Positions 7,735 to 15,420 of a stretch of DNA of 35,433 nucleotides are shown one piece after another. The notes beneath the pieces are model-generated. The model was not told where the DNA came from. It worked only from the letters and a program-made list of their open reading frames with translations, and did no database searches. The position numbers and the translations under genes were made by a program. This stretch comes from JAZNGX01 sp045576675 (GTDB lineage Bacteria; Bacillota; Clostridia; Monoglobales; Firm-18): contig JAZNGX010000075.1 of NCBI GenBank assembly GCA_045576675.1, positions 1 to 35,433 of the forward strand, given 5' to 3'. Each line of letters starts with the position of its first letter. Positions within the stretch are counted from its first letter, which is position 1.

Positions 7735-10700
7735 TTACTTTACTATATTTTCTATAAACCGCATTAAAATTGCAGCAATCTGTGCTCTCGTTGCATTGCC
7801 GTCGGGCAGCAGCTCATTATCGCTGACACCCGTTATTATACCTTTATCAATTGCCCACATAAATGCATCTGTTGCCCATTCACTTACACTTTCTGCATCG
7901 TCAAAGGCATTCATATTGGTGTTAAATGATGTATCAAGGTCGTTAAGCTTTGCATAACGGTAAAGTATAGTAACTGTCTGTTCACGTGAAATATCTTCAT
8001 TTGGAGCAAAGCTTTTATCAGTAATGCCGCTTACGATATTATTTTTTGCCGCCCAGTTAACGCTGTCATAATACCACTCGTCTGCAGAAACATCATCAAA
8101 CGTATCAGTCGATGCATTTTCTTCAGGTGCTGCAAGTCTGTAAAGCACAGTTACAAGCATTGCACGTGTCATATTGGAATCAGGCTCAAAGCCATCTCCT
8201 GTACCCGTCATAAGCTTGTTATCATATGCATATTTAACAGCAGTATAATACCAGTCATTTTCATTAACATCGTTAAATATTTCTTTTTCAGTTTCCTGCT
8301 TTACCTCTTCTTCCTTAACTATTTCTTCTTTTTTAACAGACGCTCCGCCCGAACCTCCTCCTGATGAGCCACTTGATATAGTTCCACTTCCTGACGAAAA
8401 TCCCTCTGCCCCTTTTTCTTTTGTATAATCATCTGTAAAAAACCATACTACAGTTGCATTTGAAGAAAGCAATGTATCACGACAGCCGGTGTTAACGTAA
8501 TTTCCGTTCACCATAAACATCCAGCCTGATTTTTCTCCGTGGTCAAGCTCTGCTGTACCATCTATTGATGAAATATATCCATATGAGCTTTCAACATACT
8601 CGATGTTGTTCTTCGACAAAGCCGCATCAAGTGCGTCAAAAACAGTCTGACCCTTATTAAGCTGCACTGTTTCTGAAACAAAAGTTGTATATGCTGATGC
8701 ATTATTCTTGTATGTATATGAATTGTTGCAAGCACTTTCATTATGCACCATTACCTTAACTGTAACACTTACGTTGTTGCTTACTGCTCCACCTGAGCCA
8801 CCCATACTTTGCAATGAAACCTCAATATGCTTTGCAGTATCATCTGCAGTAATTTCAAGCGTTCCCGTTTTGGTAACATAGCCTGTTTTTGAAACTGAAT
8901 AATTGTACGTACCTTCAGCAAGGTCAAAGCTGTTCTTATTAATTGCCGTTGCACCTTCAATGCTAACTACTGCATCGGCAGGTATTACCTCAAAGGTAAC
9001 AGGGCAGTTTTGTGCCCATGTTGCCTGAGCTTGATTTAATGGATATTCCGAAAAATCATACATTGTTTTTCCTGATTTTTTAAAGCGCTGCCAAGCCAAC
9101 AGACCCCTGAAGCCCTGTTCTGTAGAAAATGAATTATTTGACGGCATAAACCCGTCAAGGTTATCGGTAGCATTTACCATAAGCCCGTCAATAAGGCTTG
9201 CATCATTATTTGTTATTTCAATCGGATCTATTCCCAAAGCTGAGAAGCCTGCAATCGCAAGACCTGTTGAAGCAGAGCTTTCAACACCTCCGTTATTCTG
9301 CTGCAAAGCAAGCACTTCTGTGATTTTTTCATCAATAACCGACTTAACGTTTTCATTTGTATTGTAATACGGTGCCAATGCAAGAAACATCGGTGTTGCA
9401 CCATCACTACCCCATTCAGTCCACGAAGCCTCTGAAGCAAGTGCGGCATTAACAAGATAATCAATCTGCATATCAGTTGCATAGTTATCAGCCTGCGACA
9501 GTGCAATTATAACATATGGAACTGTATAAGAATTAACCACGCTTGCTACCTGACTATCTACCATATCAGTAAGCTTTGTTACAATATCAAGCTTTTGAAA
9601 ATCACTTGTTATAACATTTTTTGCATCATACCCCAAAGAACGCAACGCAATAATTGTCTTAGCCAAAGCTGATGGTGAATCAGAAGTTGCTGCTGTCGCT
9701 ATCATTTTATCAATGCACGCCTGCTTATCTGCAGCACTTAGCTCGTAATCACTTTCAGGGTACAACTCATTATAAACCGCCATATCTGCAAGCAACCAAT
9801 TCATATTACCATCATCAGCAACGCCACTTTGCGAGAATTTATGAGCTATATTATGCATAATTTCAATGTATGGCTTCTCTTTAACTTCAACCACACATCC
9901 CGTTGCAATAACAGGGCAATCAGCTAATAGCATATTGTTGTGCAAAGTATTGTAACTCTCCTGATTTTCGCTCCACGTATCTATATCAATATATTTAACC
10001 TCATCTGCGGGGTATGGGCCGTCGCCATAGTCAGCCTCTGTATATGCGATGGTATACGTAAAGCTTGAATAATCAAACTTTGCATAAACCCCCGGATAGT
10101 TGCGTGTTTCAGACAAGCTCCAGTCTGTCACAACATCACTGATTTTTCCGTCTGCCAGCAGATAATATAACCCTGGCTTATCAAAGGATAAGGTAACCTT
10201 GCCTTCTTCATCAGTTATATAGCTTTCAGCACCCGCTTTAACAATCATATTGCCAAGCGGAATACTTACTTTATCCTCATCTGTATAAGCCATTCCATAA
10301 TAGCCTTTTAAAGTAAGAGAGAATTCTTCACCTGCAAAAACAGATTTATTATCGGCATCAAAATATGTGTACCAATCCGCATAATATACGTTGTCAGCAT
10401 TAATTGAAGCCACAAGCTTATCTCCGTTTTGAACAGTATCAACTGACACGCCCGAGGTTAACCCAACATTATTTACAAAAAACAAATTATTGGTAGACTC
10501 AGTTCCCCACAGTTTGCTTACAAAGCCATTCGGTGCATAATATCCAGCCTCACTGTTGTAAGCCTTATGTGCAGCTATAAGAGCCTCGTCCACCGTACAA
10601 CTGCCGTCCTCATCCAAATCAGCAACAACTACCTCTTTGCCAAGCATTACACTGCCATCTGTCGCTGTTCCTAATATACCCTGATTGCTGATTGTAAAAT

Positions 10701-10797
10701 ATACTGTCGTTTGTGTACTGTCAGCAAACACGATGCAAAGCGGAAGCATCGCTACAACAATAGTTAATGATAAAATAAGTGATAATAATCTTTTCAT
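7735..10797 (-). CDS. S-layer-anchored protein with helical barrel and DUF4430 domains, predicted surface corrinoid receptor
   Basis: The frame opens at 10815, but I chose the second ATG (10797) because AAAGGG lies 9 bases upstream and a signal peptide starts there. The product is about 1020 residues. In order it has a signal peptide (1-26), a diverged DUF4430-like domain (about 28-130) containing an EF-hand-like DLDEDGSCTVDEA stretch, and beta-rich sequence to about 270. An alpha-helical barrel-like region (about 310-590) comes next, then a PEGA-like domain (about 600-665). A clear DUF4430 domain (about 675-790) has GEKSGWMFMVNG and an Asn-Thr-Gly turn. A Ser/Gly and Glu/Lys linker leads to three SLH repeats (about 840-1020). 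SLH repeats hold proteins to secondary wall polymers. Being first behind the cobalamin riboswitch, it is probably a surface corrinoid-capture protein. Confidence 0.87.
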   Translation of the reverse strand: MKRLLSLILSLTIVVAMLPLCIVFADSTQTTVYFTISNQGILGTATDGSVMLGKEVVVADLDEDGSCTVDEALIAAHKAYNSEAGYYAPNGFVSKLWGTESTNNLFFVNNVGLTSGVSVDTVQNGDKLVASINADNVYYADWYTYFDADNKSVFAGEEFSLTLKGYYGMAYTDEDKVSIPLGNMIVKAGAESYITDEEGKVTLSFDKPGLYYLLADGKISDVVTDWSLSETRNYPGVYAKFDYSSFTYTIAYTEADYGDGPYPADEVKYIDIDTWSENQESYNTLHNNMLLADCPVIATGCVVEVKEKPYIEIMHNIAHKFSQSGVADDGNMNWLLADMAVYNELYPESDYELSAADKQACIDKMIATAATSDSPSALAKTIIALRSLGYDAKNVITSDFQKLDIVTKLTDMVDSQVASVVNSYTVPYVIIALSQADNYATDMQIDYLVNAALASEASWTEWGSDGATPMFLALAPYYNTNENVKSVIDEKITEVLALQQNNGGVESSASTGLAIAGFSALGIDPIEITNNDASLIDGLMVNATDNLDGFMPSNNSFSTEQGFRGLLAWQRFKKSGKTMYDFSEYPLNQAQATWAQNCPVTFEVIPADAVVSIEGATAINKNSFDLAEGTYNYSVSKTGYVTKTGTLEITADDTAKHIEVSLQSMGGSGGAVSNNVSVTVKVMVHNESACNNSYTYKNNASAYTTFVSETVQLNKGQTVFDALDAALSKNNIEYVESSYGYISSIDGTAELDHGEKSGWMFMVNGNYVNTGCRDTLLSSNATVVWFFTDDYTKEKGAEGFSSGSGTISSGSSGGGSGGASVKKEEIVKEEEVKQETEKEIFNDVNENDWYYTAVKYAYDNKLMTGTGDGFEPDSNMTRAMLVTVLYRLAAPEENASTDTFDDVSADEWYYDSVNWAAKNNIVSGITDKSFAPNEDISREQTVTILYRYAKLNDLDTSFNTNMNAFDDAESVSEWATDAFMWAIDKGIITGVSDNELLPDGNATRAQIAAILMRFIENIVK

Positions 10798-10869
10798 TTT
10801 ACTCGTCCCTTTCATTTGAGATTAAAAATAATAATAAAACTAAACCTCCTCCCCAAATGCCGAGCAAAC

Positions 10870-10898
10870 AAAAAAGCTGCGGCAAATATGCCACAGCT
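10870..10898 (-). terminator. Intrinsic terminator of the cobalamin riboswitch
   Basis: A 9-bp stem (10890-10898 with 10875-10883, one G-U pair) has a 6-base loop and is followed on the minus strand by six T residues (10875-10870). It lies between the aptamer and the first gene, the usual place for a riboswitch expression platform. Corrinoid binding would be expected to favour termination. Confidence 0.88.
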
Positions 10899-10981
10899 GA
10901 GTTTTCCTGTGATAATCACAAATTATTTTCAAACACGAAAATAAAACTATCGGCTCTATTACATAGGTAACGTACAAACCG

Positions 10982-11177
10982 ACATCAATGCAGGTCTTCT
11001 GACTCATACCATATAAAACGCTTTTATGCTCTGCCTTCTCAGTTTCCCAATGACCGGCTTTCACCGTCGAGCATAAATTCTTCGGTACATACAGCGACAG
11101 TTATCGTCCGGGATTCTCACCCGATTCCCTTTTCACCTGCTGCACCCAAACGATGCGGCAGACACATTATGTGATGT
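10982..11177 (-). ncRNA. Cobalamin riboswitch aptamer
   Basis: On the minus strand the sequence carries the conserved cobalamin-riboswitch elements in order. These are GGTGAAAAGGGAATCGGGTG with AGAATCCC, a CTGTCGCTGTA segment, CGGTGAAAGCCGGTCA, a GAGAAGGC stretch and the B12 box GAGTCAGAAGACCTGC (11005-10990). An outer P1 stem is visible as ACATCA (11177-11172) pairing with TGATGT (10987-10982). A terminator and then the S-layer/ECF operon follow. This is the main evidence that the operon handles cobalamin or another corrinoid. Confidence 0.97.
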
Positions 11178-11181
11178 AAAT

Positions 11182-11210
11182 ATTTTACTACTAATATTCG
11201 GCAAAGTCAA
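11182..11210 (-). promoter_or_regulatory. Sigma-A-type promoter of the cobalamin operon
   Basis: TTGACT (11210-11205), 17 bases and TAAAAT (11187-11182) form a near-consensus promoter. Transcription would start close to 11175, at the 5' strand of riboswitch stem P1. The -35 box overlaps the stop codon of the upstream AraC-type gene. Confidence 0.85.
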
Positions 11211-12043
11211 CACTTTTTTAATACTCTTTCCATATGAGATAAGTCATAAAAGCCACACCTATGTGCAATTTCTGTTTTTGACCAATCAGTTAAGCTCATC
11301 ATTTCAAGTGCTTTTTCGCACCTGTACTTGTTAAGGTACTGCATTGGCGTACATCTGCACATATTATAAAACCAACGGAACAACGTTGCTTTTGACATAA
11401 AAGATTTTTTACATAGCAAATCAACTGTTATTTTATCTGCATAATGCTTATGTATATATTCCAGCACGTTTAATATATTTGTTTCGTGCTTATCAACAGG
11501 CTGTTCGTCTAACTTTTTTATTTGTTCTGACAACAAATATGAAAGCCAGTAAATAATCTTCCACATTGTATGATACTTTAAAGGATTAAAAACCGACTTA
11601 TCAAAGTATGTATTTTCAACAAAATCCAGCTCCTGCTTTAATTGAAGCATTTGCCCGACAGACAAATGCAAAAACATAGAACTTGAAAAATGCTGACGTA
11701 AAAACGGTTCTATTTCCGTAAACTGCAAAAAACCCGGCATATTCGTTGACTCGTTCTTGTTTTCAGCAATAAAATCTTTGTGCAACAAAATATGGTAAAC
11801 ATCAAGATTTTCAGTGTCATAATATGCGTGAACAATCATAGGTGGAATAAGAAAAACATCCCCTGCTTTTACTCTAAAACATTCATTTTCTATCTGATGA
11901 GTACCAATACCCTTTAAAACTATGTTTATTTCATAAAAATCGTGATTGTGCGGTTCAATACTGTAATCAGGGGATAACACTGTCCGAATCAGTTGACCGT
12001 TATAAAAGTTTTTTTCTTCATCGCAATGAAACTTGATATCCAT
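11207..12043 (-). CDS. AraC-family transcriptional regulator, C-terminally clipped
   Basis: This gene encodes 278 residues from the ATG at 12043, which has GAGG 8 bases upstream; an in-frame GTG at 12049 is too close to that site. The N-terminal cupin region shows the PHNHDFYEINIVLKG pattern, followed by AGDVFLIPP. The C-terminal double helix-turn-helix includes KSFMSKATLFRWF and the second helix HRCGFYDLSHMERVLKK. Such regulators usually respond to sugars or related metabolites. The protein stops right after VLKKC, about 10-15 residues sooner than the usual family end. The stop overlaps the -35 box of the cobalamin promoter. It is divergent from the decayed glycyl-radical-enzyme gene, which may have been its target. 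Confidence 0.88.
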   Translation of the reverse strand: MDIKFHCDEEKNFYNGQLIRTVLSPDYSIEPHNHDFYEINIVLKGIGTHQIENECFRVKAGDVFLIPPMIVHAYYDTENLDVYHILLHKDFIAENKNESTNMPGFLQFTEIEPFLRQHFSSSMFLHLSVGQMLQLKQELDFVENTYFDKSVFNPLKYHTMWKIIYWLSYLLSEQIKKLDEQPVDKHETNILNVLEYIHKHYADKITVDLLCKKSFMSKATLFRWFYNMCRCTPMQYLNKYRCEKALEMMSLTDWSKTEIAHRCGFYDLSHMERVLKKC

Positions 12044-12150
12044 ATTCACTACCTCGTTTGAGATTATTGTACATATAATTTTGATTATTACACTATTATT
12101 GTAACATATACTATGCTATAATTCAAGTATAAATAAAATGAGGTAATTAA

Positions 12151-12878
12151 ATGAACAGAATTGAAAAAAGAAGAATGGGAAAGCAAATATTATAATATCG
12201 CAATGGACGCTCATGGTAAAGCTGGCGGCGGGCAGGACTCTCATATGGCTATAGATTATGACATTATTCTAAACCTTGGTATTAATTGCATAATAGAAAA
12301 AACCAATAAATATTTGTTGACCTGTAGTGAAAACCAAAAACCGTTTTATAACACTTGCAAAACCTGCCTTAAAGCCGTTATAAAATATTCTGAAAAATAT
12401 GCAGATGCGGCAATGAAAATGTCAAAAGAAACAACAGATATGCAAAGAAAAAACGAGCTTGAGAAAATTTCTGAAATATGCCAAAAGGTTCCTGCACAAC
12501 CTGCCGAAAGCTTTTACGAAGCTATACAGGCTGTACACTTTGTAACGTATTGCATTTCTTTAAATCCGTTTCGTTTTTGCAGTCAACAATTCCAGTTAGG
12601 GCATCCCGACAGATACTTGCTTAAATATTATCTTAATGATATTAAAAACAGCATAATCACTAAAGAATACGCACAATTATATTCACAGCACTTGTGTTGA
12701 AATCACCCCTGTTGCTTCTTCAAACGTATGTGTTGCAAGTCCATATACCAATATGCCACAGATTTTGCTTGACATTATGGACAGGAAATATAATAATTTG
12801 GATGAATTATTATATGCTTTATTTACAAAGCTTGATGCAAGCATAAAACGCAATTTTGAAGAACAAAACGAAATATAA
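12151..12878 (+). pseudogene. Decayed glycyl radical enzyme (pyruvate formate-lyase-like) gene
   Basis: The original start is probably the ATG at 12151, which has a GAGG site at a good distance. A shift of one base then moves the frame to the one open from 12155. About 180 residues follow that resemble the middle of PFL-like glycyl radical enzymes: a His and DYDIIL segment, a YAD..A repeat helix, KISEICQKVPAQPAESFYEAIQ, and GHPDRYLLKYYLND. After the stop at 12700 another frame continues to 12878 with EITPVASSN and SPYTNMPQILLDI, resembling a later part of the same family. The catalytic Cys and the C-terminal glycyl-radical loop are absent. Large internal and 3' deletions are inferred. Confidence 0.75.
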
Positions 12879-12900
12879 AAAATCAGAGCACCTGTCGAGT

Positions 12901-12947
12901 GTAATGATAAAAGGTAGACACATAGCGTGTCTACCTTTTATCATTAC
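12901..12947. terminator. Perfect 21-bp inverted repeat, probable bidirectional terminator
   Basis: Arms 12901-12921 and 12927-12947 are exactly complementary with a 5-base loop. It lies between the converging glycyl-radical-enzyme remnant and scfB. No T-run follows on either strand, so termination is inferred from position and stem strength. The arms are unusually long and could instead be a small mobile hairpin. Confidence 0.55.
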
Positions 12948-12988
12948 ATAAACTTTAAAAGCTGCCAGTCTATACTTTGGAGCAAAAA

Positions 12989-14320
12989 TTATTCCATTTC
13001 CTTTGCTTTAATATACAACGCACACTCCACACGTTTTCTTTCAAGCTCACAGCCTATCTTATACGGAGTTTTTATATCTCCGCCAAACTGATATGCATTT
13101 GCATGGCAACCGCCGCTGCAATAAAATTTAGCCCAGCATTTATCGCAATCAGGCTTTGTATATACGTTTGTTTCTGCAAAGCACTGTGTCATTTCGGCAT
13201 TATACGTTCCGTCAAGCACATTTCCCAACAAAAAGTCTTCATTACCAACAAACTGATGGCAGGGGTAAATATCACCATCAGGAGTAACAGCGAGGTACTC
13301 ACAACCCGCACCACAACCGGACATTCTTTTTATAACACACGGGCCCTGATCCAAATCTATCATAAAATGGAAGAAATTAAACCAGTCGTCACCCTTTTGT
13401 CTTTTTGCATATTCCTTTGCAAGAGCTTCATACTGTTCAAAAATAACAGGTAAATCCTCTTCTTTAAGAGAATAATCCATATCAGCACCGCCAACAACAG
13501 GCTCAACTGAAATCTGCTTGAAGCCCTCGTCAGCAAGATGCAATACATCTGCAGCAAAATCAAGATTGTGTCTTGTAAATGTCCCTCTTACATAATAGTT
13601 ATCCTGATTTCTTGCCTCAGCCGCCTTTTTGAACTTAGGCATAATTATATCATAGCTTCCGCTACCATTAACTGCAGGACGCATCATATCATTGATTTCT
13701 TTTCTGCCGTCAATACTCAAAACAAGGTTTGACATATGCTCGTTTATAAACTTAAGCTTCTCGTCATCAAGCAAAACGCCGTTTGTTGTAATAGTCAGTC
13801 TGAAATTCTTATCGTGAATTCTTCCCTGTTCTTCAGCATAGTATGTAAGCTTTTTAACTACATCGAAGTTCATAAGAGGCTCTCCGCCAAAAAAGTCAAT
13901 TTCGATATTTTTTCTGCCACCTGATTTTTCTATTACAAAATCAATTGCCTTTTTGCCGACCTCTTCAGACATAAGCGAACGCTCGCCACAAAAGCTACCT
14001 GTTCCGGCAAAGCAGTATTTGCATCTTAAATTGCAATCGTGTGAAACATGCAGACAAAGTGCCTTAACAACAGGACGTCTTTTTATCTTTGCTGCAGTTT
14101 CAGAATATGTATCATCAGTAAATAACAAACCGTTGTCAACAAGCTCCTGAATTTCCGCTTTAGCTACCGATATTTCAGCTTCACTGAATTTCTTTACGGT
14201 TTCCAAATCCTTATCATCACTTTCGATAAGGCTATAAACCAGGTCTGACACCACGTGAACAGCACCGCTGTTAACATCGGTCACAATATTTACTCCATCT
14301 ATAGTAAACTTATGAATCAT
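12989..14320 (-). CDS. scfB: SCIFF peptide maturase, radical SAM/SPASM thioether-forming enzyme
   Basis: The frame extends to 14371, but the start is the ATG at 14320, where the protein begins MIHKFTIDGVNIV and AAGG lies 10 bases upstream. About 443 residues. An N-terminal precursor-recognition-like domain (1-80) is followed by the radical SAM motif CNLRCKYC (about residue 95), FFGGEP, and a Cys-rich SPASM/twitch region with CGAGCEYLAVTPDGDIYPC and CDKCWAKFYCSGGCHAN near the end. This enzyme family makes Cys-to-Thr thioether crosslinks in SCIFF. The cognate scfA lies just upstream, separated by a terminator hairpin that may lower enzyme levels relative to peptide. Confidence 0.96.
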   Translation of the reverse strand: MIHKFTIDGVNIVTDVNSGAVHVVSDLVYSLIESDDKDLETVKKFSEAEISVAKAEIQELVDNGLLFTDDTYSETAAKIKRRPVVKALCLHVSHDCNLRCKYCFAGTGSFCGERSLMSEEVGKKAIDFVIEKSGGRKNIEIDFFGGEPLMNFDVVKKLTYYAEEQGRIHDKNFRLTITTNGVLLDDEKLKFINEHMSNLVLSIDGRKEINDMMRPAVNGSGSYDIIMPKFKKAAEARNQDNYYVRGTFTRHNLDFAADVLHLADEGFKQISVEPVVGGADMDYSLKEEDLPVIFEQYEALAKEYAKRQKGDDWFNFFHFMIDLDQGPCVIKRMSGCGAGCEYLAVTPDGDIYPCHQFVGNEDFLLGNVLDGTYNAEMTQCFAETNVYTKPDCDKCWAKFYCSGGCHANAYQFGGDIKTPYKIGCELERKRVECALYIKAKEME

Positions 14321-14335
14321 CACAAAAATCCTTTC

Positions 14336-14372
14336 AAAAAAAATAGTGCAAGGCAAAGTTTTGCCTTGCACT
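14336..14372 (-). terminator. Terminator/attenuator hairpin between scfA and scfB
   Basis: A perfect inverted repeat (14345-14357 with 14360-14372) is followed on the minus strand by eight T residues (14343-14336). It lies after the scfA stop and just before the scfB ribosome binding site. Partial read-through would give much more peptide than maturase. Confidence 0.88.
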
Positions 14373-14384
14373 CTGAAAACTTAA

Positions 14385-14531
14385 TTATTTGTTTTTGTTT
14401 TCACATTTCTGATTTGCAACTGTGCAAGAAGTTTTGCAAGCTGACTGACATGATGTCTGGCATTCGCCGCATCCGCCTTTAGCAGCACTTTCTTTTAATG
14501 TTGCACCGCATAATGTTTTAATATTTGTCAT
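14385..14531 (-). CDS. scfA: SCIFF (six-cysteines-in-forty-five) ribosomal peptide precursor
   Basis: This small gene encodes 48 residues. Cysteines lie at 8, 21, 24, 28, 32, 36 and 43; the last six form the SCIFF pattern. The core reads GGCGECQTSCQSACKTSCT, which is nearly invariant in Clostridia, and the leader begins MTNIKTL. SCIFF peptides are ribosomally made and modified with thioether bridges by the radical SAM enzyme encoded next to them; their biological role is not settled. The ATG overlaps the stop codon of the TIGR04086 gene (ATGA). The product is too short for most automatic calling, but context and sequence make it very secure. Confidence 0.97.
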   Translation of the reverse strand: MTNIKTLCGATLKESAAKGGCGECQTSCQSACKTSCTVANQKCENKNK

Positions 14532-14944
14532 TTTCGTTTTGCCCCTTTCATATTAATTCCCAATATACCGCCGAAAGTTCCTGAAAAAACTCCGATTGCC
14601 AGCATAGCAACTGTGTTAATACCAAAATCAGCATTGCGAAAAGCAAGACAGCTTAACAAATACAACGTTACCATATATATGGTTCCTGATATCGCACCGC
14701 AAAGCCAGCCTTTTGTTCTGTTACCGCGTGCAGTAAGCACGCCTGCAAGCATAATACTGAGTATCGTCATAACAAGTACCACGGAAGGCACAAGAGCATC
14801 GGGAAAATCGGTGTATGTTACAATGATAGCGAAAACAAACAGGCATACGAGCATAATTAAATATGTAACCGCCACATTCTTAATAACAGAAATAATTGAC
14901 GGAAATACACCTGAATTTTCTTTTACAACTGCATTAAATTCCAT
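14528..14944 (-). CDS. TIGR04086-family membrane protein (SCIFF-associated)
   Basis: This gene encodes 138 residues with four hydrophobic helices at roughly 18-42, 47-68, 80-100 and 108-130, and a short basic C-terminus (KGAKRK). TIGR04086 proteins are typically found beside scfA/scfB in Clostridia, and this one overlaps scfA by an ATGA. Its role is unknown; a part in SCIFF handling or export is only suggested by the neighbourhood. A GGAGG site sits at the edge of a 12-bp palindrome just upstream. Confidence 0.9.
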   Translation of the reverse strand: MEFNAVVKENSGVFPSIISVIKNVAVTYLIMLVCLFVFAIIVTYTDFPDALVPSVVLVMTILSIMLAGVLTARGNRTKGWLCGAISGTIYMVTLYLLSCLAFRNADFGINTVAMLAIGVFSGTFGGILGINMKGAKRK

Positions 14945-14955
14945 ATAAAAACCTC

Positions 14956-14983
14956 CGAATATGTATTTATTAATACATATTCG
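14956..14983. promoter_or_regulatory. 12-bp palindrome next to the TIGR04086/scf ribosome binding site
   Basis: Arms 14956-14967 and 14972-14983 (CGAATATGTATT and its complement) are perfect, with a 4-base spacer. On the minus strand it lies after yajC and runs into GGAGG of the next gene. It could be an operator, a processing site or a hairpin that affects translation. No T-run follows closely enough to call a terminator. Confidence 0.5.
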
Positions 14984-15001
14984 AGGATTTATACAAATAT
15001 G

Positions 15002-15340
15002 TTAGTCACTGATTTTCTGCTCAACAGTAGCAATTGCCTTACGTTCAAAAACAAGAGTTGTTTTATCAGCACCTGTTTCGATTGTAACAACATCATCTTT
15101 GATTTTAGCAATTTTACCAACAACGCCGCCGATAGTTGTAATCTTATCGCCAACCTTAATTGCTGCAAGCATTTCTCTCATCTGCTTATCTCTTTTTCTC
15201 TGAGGTCTTATTATAAACAACCAAAAGAAAAGAATAAGCACTGCAAAAGGCAAAAGCTGAGCAATCATAGCTGTAGTAGGATTAACTTCTGCACCGGCTG
15301 CAGCTGCATCTGTTGCATATGCTGTTAATTCAAATAACAT
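15002..15340 (-). CDS. yajC: Preprotein translocase subunit YajC
   Basis: This gene encodes 112 residues. The frame extends to 15400, but the ATG at 15340 is preceded by GGAGGTAAAGAA and gives a normal YajC length. An N-terminal Ala-rich stretch and one membrane helix (about 27-47) are followed by the family signature IIRPQRKRDKQMREML and a small beta-rich cytoplasmic domain containing VGDKITTIGGVVGKI. YajC is an accessory subunit of the SecDF-YajC complex. No secD or secF gene lies in the window. It leads a transcript into the SCIFF genes. Confidence 0.95.
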   Translation of the reverse strand: MLFELTAYATDAAAAGAEVNPTTAMIAQLLPFAVLILFFWLFIIRPQRKRDKQMREMLAAIKVGDKITTIGGVVGKIAKIKDDVVTIETGADKTTLVFERKAIATVEQKISD

Positions 15341-15371
15341 TTCTTTACCTCCATAACAAGTTAATACTAAT

Positions 15372-15400
15372 ATTATAACCAAATTATGTATATATTGCAA
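15372..15400 (-). promoter_or_regulatory. Sigma-A-type promoter of yajC-TIGR04086-scfA-scfB
   Basis: TTGCAA (15400-15395), 17 bases and TATAAT (15377-15372) form a near-perfect promoter about 30 bases before the yajC start. Confidence 0.85.
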
Positions 15401-15420
15401 GAGTTTTTACAATTTTTTAA

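Noticed and set aside
12161..12700. The 179-residue frame read as an intact gene
   Set aside because: It starts at a poorly placed TTG, lies one frame off the well-placed ATG at 12151, and lacks the essential glycyl-radical-enzyme residues; better read as part of a pseudogene.
14321..14371. N-terminal extension of scfB to 14371
   Set aside because: It would translate through the terminator hairpin; the family start and ribosome binding site place the ATG at 14320.
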